In this document: positions 1 to 7,690 of the stretch, in pieces
Layout of the letters: every line of letters begins with the position of its first letter
Position numbering within the stretch: position 1 is the stretch's first letter
Assembly (NCBI GenBank): GCA_036394195.1
Contig: DASWFO010000095.1
Coordinates: 1-43,318 of the forward strand
DNA: 43,318 nucleotides
Direction of reading: 5' to 3'
From: DATJPD01 sp036394195
GTDB taxonomy: Bacteria; Pseudomonadota; Alphaproteobacteria; CACIAM-22H2
Notes under the pieces: model-generated
What the model saw: the letters and a program-made list of their open reading frames with translations, nothing else
The model's database searches: none
Told to the model about the DNA's origin: nothing
Translations under genes and position numbers: made by a program

Positions 1-1
1 G

Positions 2-1318
2 CCGGTGAAATCCGGCGACGTTCTCGCGGAGATCGAGACCGACAAGGCGACGATGGAAGTGGAGGCGGTGGACGAGGGGAAGCTGGGCAAGATCCTGATC
101 CCCGGCGGCACCGAGAACGTCAAGGTCAACACCCCGATCGCGCTCATCCTGGGGGAAGACGAGAAGCCGTCTGCGCTGGAGGGAGCCGCGGCCGAGGCGC
201 CCCCCGCCAAGGCCGCAGCGGCACCGCAAGCCGCGCCGGCCCAGCCGGCGAAGAGCGGCGGCGCCGGTGCTACGCCGCTCGCGCAGCGGATGGCGCAGCA
301 GGCGGGCGTCAATCTTTCCGTCGTGGCCGGGAGCGGGCCCGGCGGCAAGGTCACGCGCGCCGACGTCGCCGGTGCCGCGGGTTCGCCGGCGCCAGGCCGC
401 CAGCCGGCCGGCGATCACGGCGGTCGCGTGTTCGCAAGTCCGCTGGCGCGGCGGCTCGCTCAGCAGTCCGGGCTCGATCTGGCCCAGGTGTCGGGCTCCG
501 GGCCGCACGGGCGCATCGTCAAAGCCGATGTCGAAGGCGCCCAGGCCCATGGCGGCGCTGCGGCGCCGGCGGGGCGCGCCGCACCGGCCGCGCGCCCGGC
601 GCCGCCGCCGAGCGGCCCCACCCCCTATCACGTGGTGCCGCACTCGACGATCCGCAAAATCATCGCCAAGCGGCTGACGGAATCGAAACAGACGATCCCG
701 CATTTCTATCTGACGGTCGACTGCCAGATCGACGAACTGCTCAAGGGGCGCGCGACGCTGAACGCGCAATCACCGGAGAAGGGCGACGTCGCCTACAAGC
801 TGTCGGTCAACGACTTCGTCATCAAGGCGGTCGCGATGGCGCTCCGCAAGGTGCCGGCGGCGAACACGTCGTGGAGCGACGACGGCGTCATCCAGTACGA
901 GCGCGAAGACATCTCGGTGGCGGTGGCCACGCCGAACGGGCTGATCACGCCGATCATCTTCAATGCCGCCGACAAGGGCCTGATCCAGATCTCCAACGAG
1001 ATGAAGGTCCTCGGCAAGAAGGCGCGCGAGGGCAAGCTCAAGCCCGAGGAATACCAGGGCGGCACGTTCTCGATCTCCAATCTCGGCATGTACGGCATCA
1101 AGCAGTTCGAGGCCGTCATCAACCCGCCGCAGGGATGCATCCTGGCGGTCGGTGCGGGCGAGCAGCGGCCGGTGGTGAAGAACGGCCAGGTCGTGGTCGC
1201 CAACGTGATGACGTGTACGTTGTCGTGCGACCATCGCGTCGTCGACGGGGCCGTCGGCGCCGAATACCTGGTCGCATTCAAGAAGCTCATCGAAGAGCCG
1301 CTGGGCATGCTGCTCTAG
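2..1318 (+). CDS. pdhC: Pyruvate dehydrogenase E2, dihydrolipoyl acetyltransferase (5' partial)
   Basis: E2 core of the pyruvate dehydrogenase complex: it moves the acetyl group from E1-bound hydroxyethyl-thiamine through lipoyl-lysine to CoA. The window starts inside the lipoyl domain. The reading frame is open to the left edge, so the GTG at 5 is not the real start. Numbering from that codon, the lipoyl lysine is K14 in the ETDKATM motif. An Ala/Pro linker follows, then two consecutive peripheral-subunit-binding domains (about 88-122 and 142-178), another Ala/Pro linker and the acyltransferase domain (about 208-437) with the catalytic HRVVDG motif (H410, D414). Most E2 proteins have a single subunit-binding domain, so the tandem pair is odd. 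lpdA follows 30 bases downstream. A branched-chain or 2-oxoglutarate E2 is less likely, given the PDH-type lipoyl and catalytic motifs and the lipA linkage. Confidence 0.93.
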   Translation, partial: PVKSGDVLAEIETDKATMEVEAVDEGKLGKILIPGGTENVKVNTPIALILGEDEKPSALEGAAAEAPPAKAAAAPQAAPAQPAKSGGAGATPLAQRMAQQAGVNLSVVAGSGPGGKVTRADVAGAAGSPAPGRQPAGDHGGRVFASPLARRLAQQSGLDLAQVSGSGPHGRIVKADVEGAQAHGGAAAPAGRAAPAARPAPPPSGPTPYHVVPHSTIRKIIAKRLTESKQTIPHFYLTVDCQIDELLKGRATLNAQSPEKGDVAYKLSVNDFVIKAVAMALRKVPAANTSWSDDGVIQYEREDISVAVATPNGLITPIIFNAADKGLIQISNEMKVLGKKAREGKLKPEEYQGGTFSISNLGMYGIKQFEAVINPPQGCILAVGAGEQRPVVKNGQVVVANVMTCTLSCDHRVVDGAVGAEYLVAFKKLIEEPLGMLL

Positions 1319-1348
1319 CGCGGCACTCGCCCCTCAAAGGAGCCGATC

Positions 1349-2764
1349 GTGGCGGAACAGAATTTCGATTTGATCGTCGTCGGCGGCGGGCCGGGCGGCT
1401 ATGTCGCGGCGATCCGCGCCGCCCAGCTCAAAATGAACGTGGCGCTGGTCGAGCGCGAGCATCTGGGCGGCATCTGCCTGAACTGGGGCTGCATCCCGAC
1501 CAAGGCGCTGCTGCGCTGCTCGGAGATCAACCACCTGCTGCATCATCTCGACGCCTACGGCTTCAGCGCCGAGAAGGTGAGCTTCGACATCGGGAAGGTG
1601 GTGAAGCGCTCGCGCCAGATCGCCAGCCAGCTGTCAAACGGCGTCAAGTTCCTGATGAAGAAGAACAAGATCACCGTGTTCGACGGTCACGCGAAGCTGG
1701 CCGGCCCATTCTCGGGGAAGGGGGGCAAGCTCAAGGTCGAGAAGGACGGCAAGCCCGTCGCCGACCTTGCGGCCAAGCACATCATCCTGGCCACCGGGGC
1801 GCGCGCCCGGACCATGCCGGGCCTCGAGGGCGACGGCAAGCTGGTGTGGACCTACAAGGAGGCGATGGTGCCGCCGGCGATGCCGAAATCGCTGCTGGTG
1901 GTCGGCTCGGGCGCCATCGGCATCGAGTTCGCGAGCTTCTTCCGCAACATGGGCGCCGAGGTCACGGTGGTCGAGGTCCTCGACCGCGTGCTGCCGGTTG
2001 AGGACGAGGAGATCTCGGCGTTCGCGCGCAAGCAGTTCGAAAAGCAGGGGATGAAGATCTTCACGTCGGCGAGCGTGAAAAGCCTCAAGAAGGGCGGGGA
2101 CAAGGTCACCGCCACCGTCGAAGCCGGCGGCAAGACGACCGACATCACCGTCGAGCGCGTCATCCTCGCGGTCGGCATCGTCGGTAATGTCGAGAATATC
2201 GGCCTTGAAGGCACGAAGATCAAAGTCGAGAAGACGCATGTCGTGGTCAACCAGTGGCTGGAGACCGGCGAGCCCGGAATCTACGCCATCGGCGACCTCG
2301 TCGGCCCGCCGTGGCTGGCGCATAAGGCCATGCACGAAGGCGTGATCTGCGTTGAGAAGATTGCCGGACTCAACGAGGTTCATCCGCTGGACACTTCGAA
2401 GGTCGCGGGCTGCACCTATTGCATGCCGCAGGTCGCGAGCATCGGCCTCACCGAAAAGGCGGCCAAGGACAAGGGTTATCAGGTGCGCGTCGGCCGCTTT
2501 CCGTTCATCGGCAACGGCAAGGCGATCGCGATGGGCGAGACCGAGGGCATGGTCAAGACGGTGTTCGACGCCAAGACCGGCGAGTTGCTGGGCGCCCACA
2601 TGGTGGGCGCAGAGGTCACCGAGCTGATCCAGGGCTACGGCATCGCACGCACGCTCGAAAGCACCGAGGCCGAGCTCATGAACACGATCTTCCCGCACCC
2701 GACGCTTTCGGAGATGATGCACGAGGCCGTGCTTGACGCGTACGGCCGCACCCTCCACATGTAG
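1349..2764 (+). CDS. lpdA: Dihydrolipoyl dehydrogenase (E3)
   Basis: FAD-dependent E3 that reoxidises dihydrolipoamide with NAD+. The 471-residue length is standard. The N-terminal FAD dinucleotide motif (VVGGGPGGY, about 10-18) is followed by the redox disulfide in GGICLNWGCIPTK (C43 and C48). The central NAD-binding motif is VGSGAIGIEFAS, and the C-terminal FPHPTLSE motif supplies the acid-base pair H450/E455. The GTG start is preceded by AAGGAG at good spacing. It lies 30 bases after pdhC and 7 bases before lipA, so E2, E3 and the enzyme that makes their lipoyl cofactor appear co-transcribed. The E3 binds E2 through the subunit-binding domain, which is duplicated in the neighbouring E2. 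No lipoyl domain is fused to this E3. Confidence 0.96.
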   Translation: MAEQNFDLIVVGGGPGGYVAAIRAAQLKMNVALVEREHLGGICLNWGCIPTKALLRCSEINHLLHHLDAYGFSAEKVSFDIGKVVKRSRQIASQLSNGVKFLMKKNKITVFDGHAKLAGPFSGKGGKLKVEKDGKPVADLAAKHIILATGARARTMPGLEGDGKLVWTYKEAMVPPAMPKSLLVVGSGAIGIEFASFFRNMGAEVTVVEVLDRVLPVEDEEISAFARKQFEKQGMKIFTSASVKSLKKGGDKVTATVEAGGKTTDITVERVILAVGIVGNVENIGLEGTKIKVEKTHVVVNQWLETGEPGIYAIGDLVGPPWLAHKAMHEGVICVEKIAGLNEVHPLDTSKVAGCTYCMPQVASIGLTEKAAKDKGYQVRVGRFPFIGNGKAIAMGETEGMVKTVFDAKTGELLGAHMVGAEVTELIQGYGIARTLESTEAELMNTIFPHPTLSEMMHEAVLDAYGRTLHM

Positions 2765-2771
2765 CGGTACG

Positions 2772-3722
2772 ATGGGCCTCGACGCCACCCCCCGCCTCCG
2801 GCATCCCGAGAAAGCGCACAAGCCGGACAATCCGGTCCAGCGCCGCAAGCCCGATTGGATCCGGGTGAAGGCGCCGGTGTCGGCCGAGTATCACGCCACG
2901 CGCGCCTTGATGCGCCGCCTCAACCTGGCGACGGTGTGCGAGGAAGCCGCGTGCCCGAACATCGGCGAGTGCTGGAAAAAGAAGCACGCGACGGTGATGA
3001 TCCTGGGCTCCGTCTGCACCCGCGCCTGCGCGTTCTGCAACGTCGCGACCGGCCTGCCGGACAAGCTCGATCCGCACGAGCCCGAGCACGTGGCCGAGGC
3101 GGTCGCGGCCCTCGGCATGGCGCACATCGTGATCACGTCGGTCGACCGCGACGACCTCGACGACGGCGGTGCGGCGCAGTTCGTCCGCTGCATCGGCGAG
3201 ATCCGCAAGCGCAGCCCCGCGACCACGATCGAGATCCTCACTCCCGATTTCCTGCGCAAGGAAGGCGCGATCGAGGCGGTCGTGGCGGCCAAGCCCGACG
3301 TCTATAACCACAATCTCGAGACGGTGCCGCGGCTCTATCCGACGATCCGGCCGGGGGCACGGTATTTCCACAGCCTGCGCCTGCTGGATACGGTGAAGCG
3401 CCTCGACCCGTCGATCTTTACAAAATCCGGGCTCATGGTCGGCCTCGGCGAAGAGCGCAACGAAATCCTCCAGGTGATGGACGATCTGCGTTCGGCCGAC
3501 GTCGATTTCCTCACCATCGGTCAGTACCTGCAGCCGACGCCGAAGCACGCGTCGGTCGAGCGCTTCGTCACCCCGGACGAGTTCGAGGCCTACAAGACGA
3601 TGGCGCTCTCCAAGGGGTTCCTGCTGGTGTCGTCGAGTCCGCTGACGCGCTCGTCCTATCATGCCGACGCGGACTTCGAGCGCCTTCGGCAAGCGCGCGC
3701 CGCGAAGCTCGCCGCCGGCTGA
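2772..3722 (+). CDS. lipA: Lipoyl synthase
   Basis: Radical-SAM enzyme that inserts two sulfurs into octanoyl-lysine to make the lipoyl cofactor of the E2 encoded upstream. The 316-residue product has both family cysteine sets: the auxiliary cluster CX4CX5C (C56, C61, C67) and the radical-SAM CX3CX2C (C82, C86, C89). It also has the C-terminal RSSYH motif (293-297), whose serine ligates the auxiliary cluster. I chose ATG 2772, seven bases after the lpdA stop. A TTG at 2733 is in frame but lies inside lpdA and adds residues unlike the family. No strong Shine-Dalgarno sequence is visible, so translational coupling to lpdA is likely. The next gene starts four bases after the stop. Confidence 0.96.
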   Translation: MGLDATPRLRHPEKAHKPDNPVQRRKPDWIRVKAPVSAEYHATRALMRRLNLATVCEEAACPNIGECWKKKHATVMILGSVCTRACAFCNVATGLPDKLDPHEPEHVAEAVAALGMAHIVITSVDRDDLDDGGAAQFVRCIGEIRKRSPATTIEILTPDFLRKEGAIEAVVAAKPDVYNHNLETVPRLYPTIRPGARYFHSLRLLDTVKRLDPSIFTKSGLMVGLGEERNEILQVMDDLRSADVDFLTIGQYLQPTPKHASVERFVTPDEFEAYKTMALSKGFLLVSSSPLTRSSYHADADFERLRQARAAKLAAG

Positions 3723-3726
3723 TTTC

Positions 3727-4197
3727 GTGCCCACTCACGCGGAAAAACGGGTCGTTCCCTACACGCCCGAGCAGATGTTCGACCTCGTGGCGGGGATCGA
3801 GCGCTACCCGGAGTTCCTGCCGTGGTGCCTTGCGGCGCGCGTCCGCTCGCGCGAGGGCAACATGATCATCGCCGACCTCGTCATCGGCTTCAAAATGATC
3901 CGCGAGCGCTACACCTCGCGCGTGGTCCTCGAGCGGCCGCGGCGGATCGACGTGGAATATCTCGAAGGGCCGCTGAAGCGGCTGGCCAATCATTGGTTGT
4001 TCCTGCCGCATGAATCGGGCGGCACGCTGGTCGACTTCTACGTCGATTTCGAGTTCCGCTCGCGCATCCTGCAGTCGCTGATCGGCGTGCTCTTCCATGA
4101 GGCGCTGCGCCGTCTGGTCGCGGCGTTCGAGGAACGGGCCCGGCGGCTTTACGGGCCGGCGATGGCCGGTGCCGGCGCGGCACCCGAGCGGTCCTAG
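3727..4197 (+). CDS. COQ10/RatA-like START-domain (SRPBCC) protein
   Basis: A 156-residue single-domain protein of the polyketide-cyclase/START fold. Recognisable features are the VVPYTPEQMFDLV start, ERYPEFLPWC and the C-terminal helix with FHEALRRLVAAFEERA. In alphaproteobacteria this family corresponds to COQ10, a ubiquinone-binding chaperone for respiratory electron transfer; in gammaproteobacteria the homologue is called RatA. The GTG start at 3727 is four bases after the lipA stop. An earlier in-frame ATG at 3661 lies inside lipA and adds low-complexity sequence. Linkage to lipA is common in alphaproteobacteria. A role in quinone binding is inferred from the family, not from residues seen here. 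Confidence 0.85.
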   Translation: MPTHAEKRVVPYTPEQMFDLVAGIERYPEFLPWCLAARVRSREGNMIIADLVIGFKMIRERYTSRVVLERPRRIDVEYLEGPLKRLANHWLFLPHESGGTLVDFYVDFEFRSRILQSLIGVLFHEALRRLVAAFEERARRLYGPAMAGAGAAPERS

Positions 4198-4201
4198 GGC
4201 C

Positions 4202-4732
4202 TCAGGCCGTCGCAGCCTCGGGTTCCGGGGCGCCGAAATCGAGCAGGGCGGGTGCCCGTTCGATGATCGTGGCGAGGATCTCTTCGGCGACCTTGAGATC
4301 GGCCGTGGTCCGCTCGTTGATCCGCGCCGAGTATTTCGGATCGACCATCTTCTCATGCGCCCGATGCAGGTTCCGGAGCTCGCGCATGAACAGGTCGCGC
4401 GACCCGAGCGGCAGCGCGTCGCGCTCGGCAAGAATGCGCAGGAAATGAAGGCTCGCGGTCAACGTCGCGGACAGCAGAAACAGCGTCAGCTCCTCGAATT
4501 TCTCCTCGAGGTCCTTCTCGCGTCCGCCCTTCATGTTCTTGAGCCGGTGCTCGATCAGGATCGACAGCGTGTCGAAGTCGTCGCAGCGGCGCTTGAATTC
4601 CTGGTACGCCTGGAACTTGTCTTTCTTGGCTTCGGTGGACGCAAACGAGGCCGTCTTGATGACAGCGCTGGCGCTTTGCTCCAGAGCGCCGAGCAGCTGC
4701 TCGACCTCCCGCCGGTTGTACGTCTTCGCCAT
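4202..4732 (-). CDS. Unknown alpha-helical cytoplasmic protein
   Basis: A 176-residue product I do not recognise. It is charged and predicted mostly helical, with no signal peptide or membrane segment. Leucine-rich stretches with heptad-like spacing (VEQLLGALEQSA near the start, LEEKFEELTLFLLSATL in the middle) suggest a helical bundle or coiled coil. The C-terminus is short, Ala/Glu/Pro-rich and probably flexible. The ATG start is preceded by CGGGG on the coding strand. It converges on the COQ10/RatA-like gene with only four bases between the stop codons. Codon use resembles the neighbouring core genes, so it looks resident rather than recently acquired. No function is proposed. Confidence 0.75.
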   Translation of the reverse strand: MAKTYNRREVEQLLGALEQSASAVIKTASFASTEAKKDKFQAYQEFKRRCDDFDTLSILIEHRLKNMKGGREKDLEEKFEELTLFLLSATLTASLHFLRILAERDALPLGSRDLFMRELRNLHRAHEKMVDPKYSARINERTTADLKVAEEILATIIERAPALLDFGAPEPEAATA

Positions 4733-4831
4733 CCCCGAACCCCCGATTTCGGCCGCACCATACAGAGGTCATATTTCGGGGTGGTTAATCCCTAAAAACA
4801 AGGGAAAAGTGACCGCATCCCCGCGCCGGGC

Positions 4832-4860
4832 TTGCAACCCAGCCTCGTCGGGCGCATATT
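4832..4860 (+). promoter_or_regulatory. Probable sigma-70-type promoter of the diiron protein/TetR operon
   Basis: TTGCAA at 4832-4837 and CATATT at 4855-4860 are separated by 17 bases, in an AT-rich pocket within GC-rich DNA. The predicted transcription start falls at the edge of the palindrome at 4867-4884, so a bound repressor would block initiation. Confidence 0.5.
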
Positions 4861-4866
4861 TAATAA

Positions 4867-4884
4867 GCTGACCGATCGGTCAGC
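4867..4884. promoter_or_regulatory. 18-bp perfect palindrome, probable TetR-family operator
   Basis: GCTGACCGATCGGTCAGC is its own reverse complement over all 18 bases. It sits between the predicted promoter and the Shine-Dalgarno sequence (GGGAGG, 4889-4894) of the diiron-protein gene. A TetR-family gene is the second gene of the same transcription unit. Size, symmetry and position fit a TetR operator used for autoregulation. Binding by this particular TetR is an inference. Confidence 0.72.
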
Positions 4885-4899
4885 GTTTGGGAGGTGCCG

Positions 4900-5985
4900 A
4901 TGACGAATGCGCCCGCGGACAACCTGGCCGCACAAATGCGTGTTCCCCCCTCCGACCCGACCGCGGCTCCCGAGGCCGCGCAAATCCTGTTCGGGCTCAA
5001 GGACCCGCCGCCGTTCAAGGAAGGCAATATCTTCCCCCTCGAATGGCGCACCGAGACGCCCAAGTTGCTCGAAATCTACGAGCGCTCGCGCGATCCCGGC
5101 TGGTCCCCCGACAAGCTCCCCTGGGCGACCCTCGACCGCAACGCGTTCACGCAGGATCAGCGTTATGCCTTGGCCTATTGGTGGGCGTTGCTGTCGGTTT
5201 TCGATTCATCGGGACCGGCGGTGTTCGCCCGCGCCATGATCCACACTTACGAGGCGCACGAGGAAGACCCGGTGCGCAAATGCTTCTTCTCGGTGACCCG
5301 CGACGAGGTGAACCACGAGGAGGTCTGTCAGCGCGCGATCCAGGCGGTGACGCCGAATGGTCCGCTCGGCTACGAGCCCGAGACGCCGCTCGGCAAGCTC
5401 GCGCGCAACAATGTGCTCTGGTACTACCACAACGGCGGGCGCTACTGGGAAGGCTACAAGCGCGCCGTCGGCCGCTATCCGCTCGCCATCCTGTTCACGT
5501 CGTTCCTGATGGGCGAAGTGGCGTCGGCCACGCTGTTCCACGGCATGTACCAGCGGACCACCATTCCCGTGTTCAAGGAGGCGTTTCGCAATGTCGGTCG
5601 GGACGAAGCGCGCCACATGGGAATCTGCCTCGCCATCCTGGAGCGCCTGCTGCCCAAGCTGACCGACGACATGCGGGCGCAGATCACCCGCCAGCTGCGG
5701 GCAGGCTACATCTTTCTGTCCGGCATCCTCTATGAGCCGCCCGATCAGTTCTGGGAGCTGTCGGAGACGTGGCGGCCGGCGCATCGGCTTCTCGAAGACG
5801 TCGCGCGCGGCGCCGGGCTCGGCATCCTCACCTTGGACGAGCGCCGCGACAACTGGCGGGCGGCGGTCCTGAAGATGAAGGGATTGCTCGAGCCGCACGG
5901 CGTCGAGTTCCCGGCCATTCCGGAGATCGGCATCGACGGCAAGACCGTCGCGTTCGATCCCGACGACATCATTCCGGTGTTTTAA
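4900..5985 (+). CDS. Ferritin-like diiron protein, putative oxygenase
   Basis: A 361-residue protein with the hallmarks of a four-helix diiron-carboxylate fold: two ExxH motifs (E136-x-x-H139 in RDEVNHEE and E236-x-x-H239 in RDEARHMG). E206 lies 30 residues before the second motif. The partner of the first motif could be D102, E118 or E121. The layout is closer to diiron oxygenases of the AurF or R2-like type than to small rubrerythrins or iron-storage ferritins. The substrate is unknown. ATG 4900 is chosen because GGGAGG precedes it at five bases; a GTG at 4894 would overlap that site. The TetR gene follows 13 bases later, and a [2Fe-2S] flavoprotein reductase lies beyond it on the other strand as a possible electron donor. 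No signal peptide is visible. Confidence 0.7.
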   Translation: MTNAPADNLAAQMRVPPSDPTAAPEAAQILFGLKDPPPFKEGNIFPLEWRTETPKLLEIYERSRDPGWSPDKLPWATLDRNAFTQDQRYALAYWWALLSVFDSSGPAVFARAMIHTYEAHEEDPVRKCFFSVTRDEVNHEEVCQRAIQAVTPNGPLGYEPETPLGKLARNNVLWYYHNGGRYWEGYKRAVGRYPLAILFTSFLMGEVASATLFHGMYQRTTIPVFKEAFRNVGRDEARHMGICLAILERLLPKLTDDMRAQITRQLRAGYIFLSGILYEPPDQFWELSETWRPAHRLLEDVARGAGLGILTLDERRDNWRAAVLKMKGLLEPHGVEFPAIPEIGIDGKTVAFDPDDIIPVF

Positions 5986-5998
5986 GGGGCAGCTCGCG

Positions 5999-6607
5999 AT
6001 GGCCCGCACCCGGGCCGACGATTACGCCGAGAAGCGCGAGCGCATCCGCAATCGCGCCGCCGAGCTGTTCGCGGCCCGCGGCTTCGAGGCGACCTCCGCG
6101 GCCGACATCGCGGCCGAGGGCGGCTTCTCCAAGGCGTTGATCTATCACTACTTCGATTCGAAGGAAGAGATCCTGCAGGATCTCTTGGACGCGCACATGG
6201 ACCGGCTACTGGCCGCGGCGGAGGCGGCGCTGGACGGCGCCGCGGAGCCGGCGCAGAAGCTGCGCGCGTTCGTGCGCGCCCATATGCGGATCTATGCCAC
6301 GGCGCGGGCCCGCCATGTGCTGCTGCTGAACGAGCTCGACGCGCTGCCGGCGCGGGGCCGGGCCGCGATCGTGGCCAAGGAGCGGCGGCTGGTGGCGCTC
6401 GCGTCGAGCCTGTTCGAGGAGATGGCGATGATTCCGCCGCGGTTGCGCAGCGCCGTCGCGATGTCCTTCTATGGAATGATCAATTGGACGTGCACGTGGT
6501 ACCGGCCCGACGGACCGGTCGGCCCGGAAGAATTCGCCGATCTCGCCTGCGACCTCTTCCTCAAGGGGTTGCCGGGGGGCTTCGCGGCACGAACGAATCA
6601 CGGATGA
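5999..6607 (+). CDS. TetR-family transcriptional regulator
   Basis: A 202-residue regulator with a typical N-terminal helix-turn-helix (about residues 32-51, ending in the family signature KALIYHYF, then SKEEIL) and a helical C-terminal ligand-binding domain. The ATG follows AAGGGGCAG. It is the second gene of the unit starting with the diiron protein, 13 bases downstream, which points to local control through the palindrome at 4867-4884. Its 3' end overlaps the convergent reductase gene by 47 bases, so the two transcripts are antisense at their ends. The ligand cannot be read from the sequence. Confidence 0.9.
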   Translation: MARTRADDYAEKRERIRNRAAELFAARGFEATSAADIAAEGGFSKALIYHYFDSKEEILQDLLDAHMDRLLAAAEAALDGAAEPAQKLRAFVRAHMRIYATARARHVLLLNELDALPARGRAAIVAKERRLVALASSLFEEMAMIPPRLRSAVAMSFYGMINWTCTWYRPDGPVGPEEFADLACDLFLKGLPGGFAARTNHG

Positions 6608-7628
6608 TCTGCGACGGCTCCGCGCCCTGCTGCTGCGCGGTCTCGGAACAGGCGTCGACGAAGGCGGGGCTTCCGGCCACCAGCACCGCGTATGCCGACA
6701 GATCCGGGTGATGTTGGGTCAGGAGAGCCGGAATCCGGCCCTGCGCCCAGATGTCCGGCGCGTCGGGATCGCGGGTCAGCGTGACCTGAAAGGCGAAATT
6801 CTGGTGCGCGTGCGCCAGCCGCCTCAGCTCCTCGAACGCGAAGATCTCGCCGCGGTTGCGCACCGAGAGGATCAGCCGCACGGGCGAGGCGAATCCGCGC
6901 TCCAGCGCGTCCGTCACCGCGGCCAGGATCGGCGACAGCCCGGTGCCGCCCGCCAGCGCCAGGATCGCGCCGGCATGTTGAGGCGGGATTCCGAAATCGC
7001 CATAGGGGCCGCGCAGAGCCAGCTCGTCGCCGATCCGGGCATGCTCGTGGAGCCAGCCGCTCGATCGGCCGTCCGGATAGCGTGCGATGTAAAAGATGAG
7101 CTGTCCGGCGACCGGAGCGCCGTCCGCCCCCGGCGCATTGGCGATCGAATACGGCCGCGGCGCGCCGAGGCCGGGCAGCAGGAACTCCATGTCCATGCCG
7201 GCGCGATAATGCAGCCGCACGCCGCGCGGAACCGCGAGGCAGAGCCGCAGCACCGAGGGCGTCACCGGATGGGCGGAGATGATCGTGGTCGCGATCTCGG
7301 CGGGAACGATCTTGTCTTCGCCGGCCACCCGCGGCGCCATCTCGTTCTGCATCCGCAAACGGATGCGCGGTGCGGCCGGTTTGGACTGGCAGCACAGGCA
7401 GTAGCCGGCGGCTTTCTCCTCGTCGGTGATGGCGAAGCTCATCACCCAGCCGTGATCGACGGCACCCTCGAGGATTTGCGCCTTGCACGTGCCGCAGGCA
7501 CCGCCGCGGCAGTTGTGGGGCATGTGGATGCCGGCGGCGAGAGCCGCATCGAGCAGCGCCGAATCCGGCGGACAGGTGTACGACTCGCCCGTGTTCTCGA
7601 CCGTGACTTCGGCTGACTCGACACTCAT
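6561..7628 (-). CDS. Ferredoxin-fused FAD/NAD(P)H oxidoreductase (monooxygenase-reductase type)
   Basis: A 355-residue three-domain electron-transfer protein. An N-terminal plant-type [2Fe-2S] domain has ligands C40, C45, C48 and C80 (CRGGACGTC ... CLCCQ). An FAD-binding domain carries RPYS (158-161), and a C-terminal NAD-binding domain has GGTGLSP (227-233). This order is that of phenol-hydroxylase P5, MmoC-like and CDP-4-keto-deoxyglucose reductases, which feed electrons to diiron or Rieske oxygenases. The nearby diiron protein gene is an obvious candidate partner, although it is on the opposite strand and no copy of the TetR palindrome precedes this gene. It lies 62 bases downstream of the PLP dehydratase gene on the same strand and may be read from that unit. 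Confidence 0.87.
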   Translation of the reverse strand: MSVESAEVTVENTGESYTCPPDSALLDAALAAGIHMPHNCRGGACGTCKAQILEGAVDHGWVMSFAITDEEKAAGYCLCCQSKPAAPRIRLRMQNEMAPRVAGEDKIVPAEIATTIISAHPVTPSVLRLCLAVPRGVRLHYRAGMDMEFLLPGLGAPRPYSIANAPGADGAPVAGQLIFYIARYPDGRSSGWLHEHARIGDELALRGPYGDFGIPPQHAGAILALAGGTGLSPILAAVTDALERGFASPVRLILSVRNRGEIFAFEELRRLAHAHQNFAFQVTLTRDPDAPDIWAQGRIPALLTQHHPDLSAYAVLVAGSPAFVDACSETAQQQGAEPSQIIRDSFVPRSPPATP

Positions 7629-7690
7629 CCGAGCAAGGTCGATGAGAGTCGGTGCGGCGTCAAGCGCGGCGCCGCGGCAGAGGCGTCACA

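Noticed and set aside
6508..6526. GACGGACCGGTCGG in the TetR coding region as a second operator
   Set aside because: It differs from the 18-bp palindrome at several positions and lies within conserved coding sequence.
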